This document shows positions 1-8,779 of a stretch of 64,000 nucleotides of DNA, piece by piece (positions within the stretch are counted from its first letter, which is position 1; every line of letters begins with the position of its first letter). The position numbers and the translations under genes are program-made. Source of the DNA: Planococcus sp. ISL-109 (lineage in GTDB: Bacteria; Bacillota; Bacilli; Bacillales_A; Planococcaceae); contig NZ_JAGGPW010000023.1 of assembly GCF_018613655.1 (NCBI RefSeq), forward strand, positions 29,347-93,346, read 5' to 3'. Below the pieces are notes generated by a model. It did no database searches, had not been told where the DNA came from, and saw only the letters and a program-made list of their open reading frames with translations.

Positions 1-591
1 TGCTGCTGCGCCGAGCACTTCGAGCGGACCGGTATATTCCTGTTGGATGCGCCGACGGATCAGCAGTAAGGCGATGAGCGCCAAGACGCCGGCCGCAATG
101 AGTACCGGCAGGACATTGAGGAATGCTTGCGACAGATCCGACACCGGCCGGTAGACAAGTGCGACCGCTGTCAATTCTCCGCCCGTTACAACTGGAACCG
201 CGGCACCGATGAGGTCATCGCCGAGATAAGCGTTCGCCCGCTCGATGATCACCATCTCGCCGCTAGCCAACCGTTCGCGTTCTTCGAAAGTGATGATGAC
301 GTCTTCTTCCGGCGCCTGCAGCGGCAATGCCGAACCGAGCACCATCGGGTCATCGACGGTGACAGCTTGGATACCGGTGTTGTCCAAGTAATCATGGACG
401 GTCGACAGCGCTTCGGGATCGTCCTTGCTATAGGCGTCCGCTAAGGCGGATGCCATATCGGTCAGCTGTTCGCGCTCACTGTCGACGTATACCGCGTCGA
501 ATACAGAAACTGTGACAAATGCCAATAAAGCAATACCCGCTATGCTGATGCCTGCGAATAGCCACCATAACCTTGCATTGATACCTTTCAT
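1..591 (-). CDS. Sensor histidine kinase, N-terminal part (cut by window edge)
   Basis: The reading frame opens with ATG at 591 and runs off the left edge (197 codons seen). It shows a short cytoplasmic start, a hydrophobic segment at about residues 8-31, an acidic extracytoplasmic domain of about 125 residues, a second hydrophobic segment near residues 158-180 and then a basic stretch that looks like the start of a HAMP linker. The kinase core lies outside the window. Its start codon overlaps the stop of the response regulator gene (ATGA), so the two are translationally coupled and almost surely form one two-component system. The signal sensed is not visible; the coupled lipoprotein upstream may take part in sensing (inference). 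Confidence 0.85.
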   Translation of the reverse strand, partial: MKGINARLWWLFAGISIAGIALLAFVTVSVFDAVYVDSEREQLTDMASALADAYSKDDPEALSTVHDYLDNTGIQAVTVDDPMVLGSALPLQAPEEDVIITFEERERLASGEMVIIERANAYLGDDLIGAAVPVVTGGELTAVALVYRPVSDLSQAFLNVLPVLIAAGVLALIALLLIRRRIQQEYTGPLEVLGAAA

Positions 592-1265
592 GATGACACC
601 AGCTTATAGCCAAGGCCCCATACCGTCTCGATTGCCGAACCGCCATCGCCGAGCTTGATGCGCAAAGTTTTGATGTGCGTATCGACCGTGCGCGTCGTGA
701 CATTCAAAGCCTGTTCGCCCCAAAGCCTTTCCATCAATTGCTCGCGCGAAAAAACTTGCCCGGGATGTGTCAGAAACAACGCCAGCAAATCAAACTCCTT
801 GCGCGTCAAAGTGACCTGTATGCCATCTATCGTGACACGCCTCATCGTTTCATTCAACATGATTCGCCCGTTGGTCAGAACCGGGTCAGGTTTGGCGAAT
901 CCGCCTTTGGTGCGCCGCAAAATCGCTTCGATCCGTGCGAGCAACTCGCCGCGGCTGAACGGTTTGATCAAATAATCGTCAGCGCCGGCGCGAAGCCCCT
1001 TCACTTTGTCCGCCTCGCTGCCCGCGATCGCCGTCAGCATCAATATCGGCACGTCCGAAAACTCACGGACTTTCCGGCAGACCGAAAAACCATCCTGTCC
1101 TGCCATCATAATATCCAAAATGACAAAATCAATGCCGCCAAAGCGCAGCCGCTCGATGCCTTGTTCGCCTGTCGGCACGCTGCTGACAGTGTAGCCCTCA
1201 CCCTTGAGTGTACGCGCCAATAAATCGCGCATCGTCTGTTCGTCGTCGATTACGAGAATATTCAT
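588..1265 (-). CDS. OmpR/PhoB-family response regulator
   Basis: A 225-residue DNA-binding response regulator. The receiver domain (about residues 1-115) has the acidic pair D7/D8, the phospho-acceptor D51 (in VILDIMM), T79 and K101. The C-terminal half (about 125-225) is a winged-helix trans_reg_C domain ending in GLGYKL, typical of the OmpR class. It lies between a beta-propeller lipoprotein gene and its kinase; both junctions are ATGA overlaps, so all three genes are read as one translationally coupled unit. The target genes cannot be told from the sequence. The family call is firm; PhoP, SrrA or other subfamily names are not assigned. Confidence 0.93.
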   Translation of the reverse strand: MNILVIDDEQTMRDLLARTLKGEGYTVSSVPTGEQGIERLRFGGIDFVILDIMMAGQDGFSVCRKVREFSDVPILMLTAIAGSEADKVKGLRAGADDYLIKPFSRGELLARIEAILRRTKGGFAKPDPVLTNGRIMLNETMRRVTIDGIQVTLTRKEFDLLALFLTHPGQVFSREQLMERLWGEQALNVTTRTVDTHIKTLRIKLGDGGSAIETVWGLGYKLVSS

Positions 1266-2215
1266 CGCTGCGCCTCCCTTATGGCGATCGCATGAGGGCC
1301 GGACGACACCGGAATTTCCGATAGCTTTTCAAAGCTTTCAGTATCGATGACCGTCACCATATCGCCGTCGAGGCTGCTGACGTACAGCCGATTTTCACGG
1401 ATGGCGCCGTAATACGGATTGTCCGCGACCGGCAAACGCCCCCGTTCGGCGAGGTCTCCACCGAGTGCGACGACTTCGTGCGAGCCATGGTTCAGCACGA
1501 AAAAGCTATCGCCGTCCGCCAAAATTTCGATCGGCATCAAACCGATGTCGATGCGTTCCGTGATTTCCTGTGTTTCCAGCGAATAGTCCACGAGCTCGCG
1601 GTTCAATGCGCCGCTCGGGCCATGCCCCCCGACCAATAAATGGCCGTCTGTATAGGCGATGCCGTTCGGCCGGTCGATGATGCTGTAAGTTGCAGTGACC
1701 TCAAGCGTTTTTGCGTCCAACTCTTGTACGCTATGGCCGTAGACATTGGCTACAAAAACTATGCCGTCCCCGATTGTTAAACTTTGCGGGTGGGCATCGG
1801 TCGCTGCGTATGCTTCCACTTCAAATGGTTCGACCGAGATTTTCGAAACCCGGTCTTGTGTCGCGTGCGCTGCGTATAATGTTTCGTTCGCTTCCAATAA
1901 TTTCGAGACGCCGAGACCGACTTCACCGATTCCCTCAAGTGCCTGCGTATCAAAATCAAATGCATACAGCTGTTCTTCCTCTACCGACGACAGCAGGAGC
2001 CGGCCATCGACAATCGCCAAATCCGATGCGACAAACGGCAGTTCGATCTCACCGACGATGTCTTCTGTTTCTGCGTCAATGACGGTCAACAGCGGCTCTT
2101 TCAAATGCGCGACAAAAAGAAGTTCGCCTCCGTCATCCGGAAAGACGTATAATTCTTTATCCGCACAGCCTGAAACTATGAAAACGAGCAGCAGCCCGAC
2201 GATCCAACGCTTCAT
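1262..2215 (-). CDS. YVTN-type beta-propeller lipoprotein
   Basis: I place the start at the ATG at 2215 (317 aa), because it has a GAGG ribosome site and gives a classic lipoprotein signal with lipobox VSGC; the frame is open further upstream but the added residues are not signal-like. The mature part has repeated strand units such as LLTVIDAETEDIVGEI and MVTVIDTESFEKLSEI, as in YVTN/cytochrome-D1-like beta-propellers. It is therefore expected to sit outside the membrane as a binding or scaffold protein; no catalytic motif is seen. Its TGA overlaps the ATG of the response regulator, which suggests it helps the two-component system sense a ligand (inference). Confidence 0.8.
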   Translation of the reverse strand: MKRWIVGLLLVFIVSGCADKELYVFPDDGGELLFVAHLKEPLLTVIDAETEDIVGEIELPFVASDLAIVDGRLLLSSVEEEQLYAFDFDTQALEGIGEVGLGVSKLLEANETLYAAHATQDRVSKISVEPFEVEAYAATDAHPQSLTIGDGIVFVANVYGHSVQELDAKTLEVTATYSIIDRPNGIAYTDGHLLVGGHGPSGALNRELVDYSLETQEITERIDIGLMPIEILADGDSFFVLNHGSHEVVALGGDLAERGRLPVADNPYYGAIRENRLYVSSLDGDMVTVIDTESFEKLSEIPVSSGPHAIAIREAQR

Positions 2216-2287
2216 GTTCCTCACCCTTTTCCATTGCTGATGAAAGTATACACCGAAATTGTGAAATCCATTTGAAATCCGCATTCC

Positions 2288-2330
2288 AAAAAACGAGAAA
2301 CCGGAAGGAATGCCTTCCGATTTCTCGTTT
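2288..2330 (-). terminator. Rho-independent terminator of the 2329-3303 gene
   Basis: A long stem (arms 2291-2308 and 2313-2330, one or two mismatches) is followed on the minus strand by a run of six T (2288-2293). It starts right at the stop codon of the Asp-box lipoprotein gene and separates it from the beta-propeller operon. Confidence 0.85.
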
Positions 2331-3303
2331 ACTGTACTTGTCCCGCATCCAAAATTTGCGCCCACTCGCCTCCGGCATCCTGCGTAAGCCACGCATGGCC
2401 TTGTGCCGTATAAAGAGCGAGCTCTTGCGTATTTGCCGGATGCTGCGCCATATAGACGACGCCGTCTTCAGTCATTTCCGGCAGCGGAATTTCTTCCTCT
2501 TCACCGGAAAGTGCCTGTTTCATCAGTTTTGCTGCTCCATCGTATGTTGCGTAAAACAACGCATCTTCGCTAAAGAACACTGTCGTTCCAAGCTCGCCTT
2601 CGGTTATGCGCGAAAAGCTGTCCCCGCCGTCTTCCGACAAAAAGATCCCTTGATTTGATGACGCTGCAATCATCATTGAATCGTCCGGATGCATCGCGAG
2701 ATAGGCCACTTTTCCATCGAGCCCATCCGCTGCAGTTTGCTGCCACGATTCGCCGGCATCGTCGCTGCGGTAAAAGCCGGTGTCCATTTCGGAATTCGGC
2801 TGTGGATTAAAAACGAACAGATTGTTGCTATTGTAACCAGCTGCCATTTCATGGAAATCAGTTTCCCCTTCGAATCCGAGATTATCGAAATTTGCCCCGC
2901 CGTCCGCACTGCGCTTAATGCCGAGCGGATTTTGCATGCCGGATTGCATATCCGGGTGTCCCGATGTCACGAAACCTTCCGCCGTTGCATTAAAGCCCAT
3001 AAAATCATGGTATTGCTTTTCAATTTCAGTCCATTCATCGTTCCGGTGAATTTTCAAGCCGTGATGCGAAGCGAAATACAAACCGCCGTTTTCTTCTATA
3101 TATCCCATGCCGTGGACGTGATCGATCGAACCGTCAAACGGCACTTCAAGTTCCACCGCTGCACTGTCCACCGCTGTTTCTGTTTGTTCGGTCGTTTCAG
3201 CTGTGTTTTCTGCCGTTTCATCATTTTGCTCTGTAGAATCCGCGCTGCAGGCTGAGACGATTAATCCCGCTGCCATTACCGTCCATAACCAGTTCTTTTT
3301 CAT
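2329..3303 (-). CDS. Asp-box lipoprotein, F510_1955-type glycosylhydrolase-like
   Basis: A 324-residue lipoprotein (signal with lipobox VSAC near residue 19) followed by a Thr/Glu/Ala-rich linker of about 30 residues. The rest resembles the sialidase/BNR beta-propeller proteins named F510_1955 family glycosylhydrolase: it holds DHVHGMGY near the start of the domain and Asp-box-like motifs SADGGANF, SDDAGESW, SEDGGDSF and TQDAGGEW. Glycosidase activity has not been shown for this group to my knowledge, and the Asp boxes only mark the propeller fold. It is monocistronic, with its own terminator, and faces a YdhK-like lipoprotein gene across about 160 bp. Confidence 0.75.
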   Translation of the reverse strand: MKKNWLWTVMAAGLIVSACSADSTEQNDETAENTAETTEQTETAVDSAAVELEVPFDGSIDHVHGMGYIEENGGLYFASHHGLKIHRNDEWTEIEKQYHDFMGFNATAEGFVTSGHPDMQSGMQNPLGIKRSADGGANFDNLGFEGETDFHEMAAGYNSNNLFVFNPQPNSEMDTGFYRSDDAGESWQQTAADGLDGKVAYLAMHPDDSMMIAASSNQGIFLSEDGGDSFSRITEGELGTTVFFSEDALFYATYDGAAKLMKQALSGEEEEIPLPEMTEDGVVYMAQHPANTQELALYTAQGHAWLTQDAGGEWAQILDAGQVQ

Positions 3304-3464
3304 CGCTCGATCTTCCTCTCGTGATGTGCTGCTTCTATAGTTTCATGGTATGAAAAAAAGGTCAACTATTTACCCAAAATGAGCCATTCAAGCAAATTCA
3401 TACATGTGGGGACGACATTCAGGTTATACTATATGAACGACTATTTTACGGAAGAAGGAATTTC

Positions 3465-4067
3465 ATGATTAGAAAACGAGTCCTATTCGCAAGCATCATC
3501 ATCGCGATGATTTTCAGTTTAGGTGCTTGCTTTGATGGAGTCGGAGAAGACACCACTCAACAAGATGAGCCGGTACAACCCGAATGGAGCGGGCAAACCG
3601 ACCTTTCGAATTCCGGCGGTAATCATACTGAGATGGAGCATTCGAGTTCCGGCGAAGTGCCGGTTGGCCTGGAAGAAGCGGTGAATCCAACTTATCCAGT
3701 CGACAGCACAGCTACCATCCAAGCAGACCATATGCCCGGCATGGATGGCGCAATCGCGACGATTTCCGGCGCTTTTGATACAACTGCCTACAGCGTCAGC
3801 TACACACCGGTAAACGGCGGCGAGGCTGTCGAAAACCATAAATGGGTGATCCACGAAGAATTGGAAAAAACCCAAGCCTTTCCATATGCAGAAGGCGATG
3901 CGGTCATGCTTGATGCAGAACATATGACGGGAATGAAAGGCGCGAGCGCAGCAGTCGACTCCGCTGAACAAACGACCGTTTATATGATCAATTTCGAAGA
4001 CACCAAAATCGGCGAAGAAATCACCAACCACCAATGGGTGACCGAAAGCGAACTGACAGTTGAATAA
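3465..4067 (+). CDS. ydhK: YdhK-like lipoprotein with two DUF1541 repeats
   Basis: A 200-residue secreted lipoprotein with lipobox LGAC near residue 22 and a polar linker, then two copies of the DUF1541 unit. The copies start at ATIQADHMPGMDGA and VMLDAEHMTGMKGA and end at NHKWVIHEEL and NHQWVTESEL. The HM.GM cores are rich in His and Met, which would suit metal binding, but the role of B. subtilis YdhK is not established. The start has an AGAAGGA ribosome site. A -10-like TATACT lies about 30 bp upstream. It is a single gene ended by a strong terminator shared with nagA on the other strand. Confidence 0.85.
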   Translation: MIRKRVLFASIIIAMIFSLGACFDGVGEDTTQQDEPVQPEWSGQTDLSNSGGNHTEMEHSSSGEVPVGLEEAVNPTYPVDSTATIQADHMPGMDGAIATISGAFDTTAYSVSYTPVNGGEAVENHKWVIHEELEKTQAFPYAEGDAVMLDAEHMTGMKGASAAVDSAEQTTVYMINFEDTKIGEEITNHQWVTESELTVE

Positions 4068-4070
4068 CGA

Positions 4071-4103
4071 AACGTCCGGGGATTGATATCCCGGACGTTT
4101 TTT
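4071..4103 (+). terminator. Terminator between ydhK-like gene and nagA
   Basis: Stem arms 4071-4082 and 4088-4099 with a short loop, followed by TTTTTT on the plus strand. The minus-strand side has few T, so it mainly serves the plus-strand gene. Confidence 0.85.
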
Positions 4104-5242
4104 CAATTTTTATTAAAAGCGATTTCGCCGCGGCACAGTGTCAGCTCTACTTCCAAACTTTGCGTAAGCATCACCAAATCCGCATCCATCCCTTTTGCGA
4201 TACGGCCTTTTTTTGACAATCCAAGTGACACCGCCGCATTGTTGGAGCTCATACTGACCAATTCCGTCAATTCGCAAGCTGTAATTTTTCGGATGTTCCG
4301 CAGCGCAGTGTCCATCGCCAGCACACTTCCGGCAAGCATGCCATCATTAAGGCGTGCTCCGCTTGTACCGACCGACACTTGCTGTCCCCCAAGTTCATAG
4401 TCGCCGAACGCCAGCCCTTTCGCGCGCATCGCATCCGTCACCAAAATGAGCCGCTCTGGACCGATCTGCCGGTACGCCAGCTCGACCGCTGCCGTGTGGC
4501 TATGGATTAAATCCGCAATCAGCTCGACGCGTAAACTGGAATCGAGCATCGCCGCTCCGACAACCCCAGGTTTCCGGTGATGAAACGCGCTCATTTGATT
4601 GAACAGATGCGTCACATGGCGCGCACCCGATGCAATCGCCTGTTCATAGCTAGCATCCGAATGGCCGATCGACACGATGACCCCTTGTTGATCCAGCATT
4701 TCAATGAATTCAGGGGCACCTTCCAATTCCGGCGCCAGCGTCACGATGCGGATCTTGCCGGCGCTATGCTTTTGCCATTCTTCAAACCGTTCGATGTCGG
4801 GCGCTTGAAAAAATGCCGGATTCTGCGCGCCCGCTTTATCCCGAGACAAGAATGGCCCTTCCAAATGAATGCCGAGCAACTCCGCTTCACCCGCCTCACT
4901 CTCGTAATTTCCTGCCGCTTGAATAGCGTGGGCAACCTGTTCGCTCTCCTGCGTCATCGTTGTAGCCATGAACGCCGTCACGCCTTCTTCCGGCAGCGCA
5001 CGTGCCATCCCGGAAAGCGCAGAAGCATCTGCATCCATCACATCAAACCCAGCCGCACCGTGCACATGAATATCGATAAAGCCCGGCATCAAGATCTTCC
5101 CGCTACCGTCAATTCGCCGAGCACCAGACTCAAGCTGCGAACCGACGTCTATAATGCGGCCATCCGCCACCAACACATCCGCCTGCTCCGCTTTATCCAC
5201 ATTGACCACTAAAACATCCTTAAACAATAAAGCTTCACCCAC
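4103..5242 (-). CDS. nagA: N-acetylglucosamine-6-phosphate deacetylase
   Basis: A 379-residue amidohydrolase that removes acetate from GlcNAc-6-phosphate to give glucosamine-6-phosphate, in amino-sugar and cell-wall recycling. Visible family residues: the HVHG motif (H59, H61), metal ligand E128 in HLEGPF, H194 in GHSDAS, H212 in the VTHLFNQM segment and catalytic D270 in LVTDAM. Length is normal for NagA. No nagB or GntR-type nagR follows, so the gene stands alone here; the deaminase must lie elsewhere. The start is preceded by GAGG a few bases upstream. Confidence 0.95.
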   Translation of the reverse strand: MGEALLFKDVLVVNVDKAEQADVLVADGRIIDVGSQLESGARRIDGSGKILMPGFIDIHVHGAAGFDVMDADASALSGMARALPEEGVTAFMATTMTQESEQVAHAIQAAGNYESEAGEAELLGIHLEGPFLSRDKAGAQNPAFFQAPDIERFEEWQKHSAGKIRIVTLAPELEGAPEFIEMLDQQGVIVSIGHSDASYEQAIASGARHVTHLFNQMSAFHHRKPGVVGAAMLDSSLRVELIADLIHSHTAAVELAYRQIGPERLILVTDAMRAKGLAFGDYELGGQQVSVGTSGARLNDGMLAGSVLAMDTALRNIRKITACELTELVSMSSNNAAVSLGLSKKGRIAKGMDADLVMLTQSLEVELTLCRGEIAFNKN

Positions 5243-5404
5243 ATAAATCCCTCCTCACCAAAAAATCACCAGTTTTTATTCCAGCATCTACCACCAGTCA
5301 TATGCAGAACCACTATCTTTAGTTTGTATTATACACGGATAGCGCTGCTTTCAGTTTTTCCTTTTTGGTATTCCTAGCTTCAGGAATATTGAATGCATTG
5401 TTCT

Positions 5405-5910
5405 TTTGTCTCCAAACGTTCCGCAGCTTCGCTTCACGTAAGCGCGAGGTTACTTTTCTAAATCAATACTGCAAGAATCCTAGGATATGTCCGGTTTTGA
5501 TCGGTTCATTTGATTGGATAACGAGCTTAGTTAGATGAGCGGATATTTTAAGTAGCTGGATATTTCCAGCGAAAAGAAATACCGTTCATTTTTTCATGCG
5601 CAATGGATTCGCCAACTCGCTTTGGGTTGGCCTCTTGCAGTGAGCCAGGAAAAAACGTCTGTCTCACTGCCTCGGCTCACCCTTGTACGCGAGGTGGCTT
5701 TTAGATTTCATTGGTTCGAGTTGGTAAAATTTTATGTGCTTCTGCAGGATTCATCCGCTGTTGGGGGAATCGCTTCCTTAGTGGAATGACGGAAATGAGC
5801 TGAAGTTGCTGTGTTGAAATATGCTGTTGCTTGGTTTAGCATCACGAATGGATCCGCTGCCTCACTGCTTCGCTTCACCCGTAAGCGCAATGCTGCTTTT
5901 ATATCTCATT
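5405..5910. repeat. Gene-free region with three related repeat units (family 2)
   Basis: The kilobase from 5243 to 6301 has no credible gene. Between about 5405 and 5910 three related units appear: 5408-5460, 5609-5710 and 5857-5910. Each contains a CGCTTCAC or CGGCTCACC block, then GTAAGCGC or GTACGCGAGG, then a T-rich end. The middle unit also has GCTTTGGGTTGGCCTCTTGC and an inverted TGAGCC/GGCTCA pair, and about 60 bp later GGGGAATCGCTTCC. The same ordered blocks recur at 56450-56640. I see no ORF or RNA family that explains them. The remainder (5920-6100) is AT-rich with nothing recognised. Confidence 0.5.
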
Positions 5911-6104
5911 GAGTTGAAAAAGTGAAAATGTATCTACTTTTACATAATTCATCCACAACTTAAAAATCAGCATAGCTGAATTTCATGAGTAACCGATCAC
6001 TACTTTTGAGATGAAAACAATTCAGTGAAATTGCTTTATGACATAGCCAAGATTTTTTTCTGTTGCTGATTTTAGAAAACGAAGTTGTTTATCACAAATA
6101 TAAA

Positions 6105-6240
6105 CCTAGAGATGCAGCGGAAACTGCCGACTCCCTCGGGGACCGAGCGGGACCGAGCGGGACAAATGTGGCGCGCTCTTTGCGGCACATTGGCTCGACG
6201 CCCGCCCCCCGGAGCGCAATCTCCCCCTTCACAACTCAAC
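6105..6240 (+). repeat. Dispersed structured repeat, copy G (family 1)
   Basis: A GC-rich patch in AT-rich DNA. It has the family-1 left block (CCGACTCCCTCGGGG) and right block (CGCCCGCCCCCCGGAGCGC), a 10-bp tandem GACCGAGCGG x2 and an inner AATGTG/CACATT inverted repeat. It lies just beyond the terminator of the TRAP permease gene. Confidence 0.45.
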
Positions 6241-6256
6241 ATTCAACAAAAATTTC

Positions 6257-6289
6257 AAAAAAAAGCCGCCGAGAAAATTCTCGGCAGCC
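6257..6289 (-). terminator. Terminator of the TRAP transporter operon
   Basis: Stem around 6265-6289 (GCTGCCGAGA/TCTCGGCGGC on the minus strand) followed by eight T, 13 bp after the permease stop codon. Confidence 0.85.
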
Positions 6290-6301
6290 TACTTTCACTT
6301 A

Positions 6302-8329
6302 TCAAGCCGTATTCGGCGTTTGATTTTCTTTCCGTGCATGATAATAATTCAAAGCGAAAATTCCCAGCACAATCGCGAGTCCGATTGTGTCCGTCAACGG
6401 CTCAGGGAAAATCGTCATCAATGCACCAACACCAAGCAGAATCCGCGTCACTACATTCATGCGCGTCTTAAGATAGCCCTCTGCCGTAGCACTCAGCGCA
6501 ATGATCCCGATAATCGCCGTCACCGTGATCAGCACAATATCGAATATCGGCGGCAGTGCAAACTCCGTTGCATTGACCGCAATATCGGTCGTATCGATCA
6601 TCAGCATCGCTGGATTATAGACAAACAGATACGGGATAATGAACCCGGCGATCGCGAGCTTCAAAGCGTTGAAGCCGGTGCGCATCGGATCCCCCCCGGA
6701 AACACCCGCGCCCGCAAAGGCCGCCAGCGCCACAGGAGGCGTAATATTCGCGAAAATCCCGAAATAGAATACAAACAAATGCGCAACCAGAACCGGAATG
6801 CCGAACTCAGCAAGTGCCGGTGCTGTCATTGTCGCTGTGATGATATAAGCCGGGATGGACGGCAAGCCCATACCGAGGACAATCGATGCGATCATCGTCA
6901 GGAACAGCGTAAAGAACAGGGAACCTGCGCCAAACGCTGTAATCGCAGACGTCATGACCGTTCCGAAGCTTGTTAGGCTTACGACGCCGATGATGATTCC
7001 GACGACCGCACAGGCGATCATAACGGAAAGGGACTGGCGTGCGCCGTTTTCCATCGCCTCTAAAACATCACGTGGACCCATGCGCGTCGATTTGCGGAAT
7101 GCCGCAACAACGACCGTCAAAACAATCGTATAGAAAGCAGCATACGCGATCGGCATGCCCGTATAGAGCATGAACACCAAACCGACGATCGGCAAAAGCA
7201 AATGGCCTTTTTCTTTCAATACTTCTTTCGTGCGCGGCAAGTCGGCTTTCGGAATGCCTTTCAAATTATCTTTGCCGGCGCGGAAATGGACTTGCATGAT
7301 GACGCCGAGGAAATACAGGACAGCCGGAAGAAGTGCGGCTAGCGCAATCGTTCCGTACGCGATGCCCGTCGTCTCGGCCATGATGAAGGCACTGGCGCCC
7401 ATGATCGGCGGCAAGATTTGCCCGCCGACCGAGGCACTTGCCTCGACGGCACCCGCGAAGTTTTTATTGTAGCCGATTTTTTTCATCAACGGGATGGTGA
7501 AGGCACCGGTTCCGACCACGTTGGCGATTGCAGAACCGTTGATGCTTCCCATGAAGCCGGAAGAAATGACGGCAACTTTCGCCGGTCCGCCTTGCTTGGA
7601 TCCGGCGAGAGCCATCGCCAAATCATTGAACAGCTGGCCCATACCGGATTTTGCGAGAAACGCACCGAACAGGATGAACAGGAAGATAAACTGCAAGGAG
7701 GCGGAAATCGCCGTCGAGTAGAGTCCTTCCGTTTTCAAGTACAGCTGGCCGAAAATATCGCCGAGGTCAAACGGCCGCGTCATGAGCATATTCGGCATCC
7801 AGCCGAAATGGCTGATGAACGGATAGACCAAGAACACGAGCGCGAGTATCGGCAAGATGATGCCCGTTACGCGGCGTGCCGCTTCTAGGACGAGCACGAC
7901 TGTCGCGACGGCCATGATGATGTCGAGCGTATTCGGAATCCCGCCGCGCGTCGTCATGATCGCTTCGTATTCGTAGATCAAATAGCCGGCAGTCGCCAAA
8001 CTGAACAGGAACAGCATCCAATCGTAGAAAGGAATGCGCGTCCGGTCCTGTTTTCTAAACGATGGATAGACGAGGAATACTAGCCCCATCCCGACCGCTA
8101 CGTGAATCGAGCGGGCTTGAAGCGCCGGCATCGGATTGAATGTCACCCATAGGTGAAAGACAGAGTAGGCGATTGCAATCGCCGCGATGAGAAAGGCGAA
8201 GTTGCGGTTTTTCAGCTTCCGGACTTTCGCATCCGTGTCGTATTTCTCCAACACTTCCTGGTTGGCGGATTTGTCATCGTTATGAGCCGAGACGCTCTCG
8301 ACATCCAAATCCCGGTTGTCTTTGGTCAT
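6302..8329 (-). CDS. TRAP transporter fused permease (4TM/12TM)
   Basis: A 675-residue integral membrane protein of the TAXI-TRAP class, in which the small DctQ-like and large DctM-like subunits are fused. I start it at ATG 8329: it follows TAGGAGGGAAGACATT, a strong ribosome site, and overlaps the DUF1850 stop codon (ATGA). After a charged N-terminal tail come about 16-18 hydrophobic segments. The DctM part shows GSINGSAIANVVGTG, VEASASVGGQILPPIMG and GMGLPSIPAYI, which are family hallmarks. It would import an organic anion or amino-acid-like solute with a Na+ or H+ gradient; the substrate is unknown. Confidence 0.93.
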   Translation of the reverse strand: MTKDNRDLDVESVSAHNDDKSANQEVLEKYDTDAKVRKLKNRNFAFLIAAIAIAYSVFHLWVTFNPMPALQARSIHVAVGMGLVFLVYPSFRKQDRTRIPFYDWMLFLFSLATAGYLIYEYEAIMTTRGGIPNTLDIIMAVATVVLVLEAARRVTGIILPILALVFLVYPFISHFGWMPNMLMTRPFDLGDIFGQLYLKTEGLYSTAISASLQFIFLFILFGAFLAKSGMGQLFNDLAMALAGSKQGGPAKVAVISSGFMGSINGSAIANVVGTGAFTIPLMKKIGYNKNFAGAVEASASVGGQILPPIMGASAFIMAETTGIAYGTIALAALLPAVLYFLGVIMQVHFRAGKDNLKGIPKADLPRTKEVLKEKGHLLLPIVGLVFMLYTGMPIAYAAFYTIVLTVVVAAFRKSTRMGPRDVLEAMENGARQSLSVMIACAVVGIIIGVVSLTSFGTVMTSAITAFGAGSLFFTLFLTMIASIVLGMGLPSIPAYIITATMTAPALAEFGIPVLVAHLFVFYFGIFANITPPVALAAFAGAGVSGGDPMRTGFNALKLAIAGFIIPYLFVYNPAMLMIDTTDIAVNATEFALPPIFDIVLITVTAIIGIIALSATAEGYLKTRMNVVTRILLGVGALMTIFPEPLTDTIGLAIVLGIFALNYYHARKENQTPNTA

Positions 8330-8754
8330 AATGTCTTCCCTCCTACGTAATTCCATAAATGAATGTAATCGACCGAAATCCGGAATGTTTCGTAATCATC
8401 GATCAATGCATATAACTTAATCTCACGGCCGCCGGTACGGATAGTCGTTTGGGCATTTTCCGAGACCGTCAAATTGAGCTCGTCCATTACGCGGTCGATC
8501 CGCATATGGACAAAGCCATCATCGGACGGCAAAATGATGCCATCAGACGGCACACCGGCACCGAAAGTTTTGAAATGGGTTTCCGTCAATGTGAGCGTTC
8601 CCCCGTCCCGTTCGTAAAACTCGCGCCATTCTTCTTTTTCGACCGAATGGATCCACGACAATTCGAACGCCTTTTCCTTCAAATAAAACTGCTCCCCATC
8701 GGTTTCAAATGCGATGACCGGCAGTTTTATCAGCAGGAAAAAAAGGAGCACCAT
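8326..8754 (-). CDS. DUF1850 protein of the TAXI-TRAP operon
   Basis: A small protein with one N-terminal hydrophobic segment and the DUF1850 core (FELSWIHSVEKEEWREFYER, then FGAGVPSDG). DUF1850 genes are habitual neighbours of TAXI-type TRAP transporters; their role is not known to me. I prefer ATG 8754 (142 aa), which has GGGAGGGGGAG about 10 bp upstream and leaves 25 bp after the binding-protein gene. GTG starts at 8790 or 8808 would lengthen it (154 or 160 aa) and overlap that gene, but lack a clear ribosome site. Its TGA overlaps the permease ATG. Confidence 0.85.
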   Translation of the reverse strand: MVLLFFLLIKLPVIAFETDGEQFYLKEKAFELSWIHSVEKEEWREFYERDGGTLTLTETHFKTFGAGVPSDGIILPSDDGFVHMRIDRVMDELNLTVSENAQTTIRTGGREIKLYALIDDYETFRISVDYIHLWNYVGGKTL

Positions 8755-8779
8755 CAAGAATGCTCCCCCTCCCAAAAGC

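Noticed and set aside
4103..5300. Possible glmS-type or other riboswitch before nagA
   Set aside because: The leader is short and AT-rich with no conserved RNA blocks or terminator.
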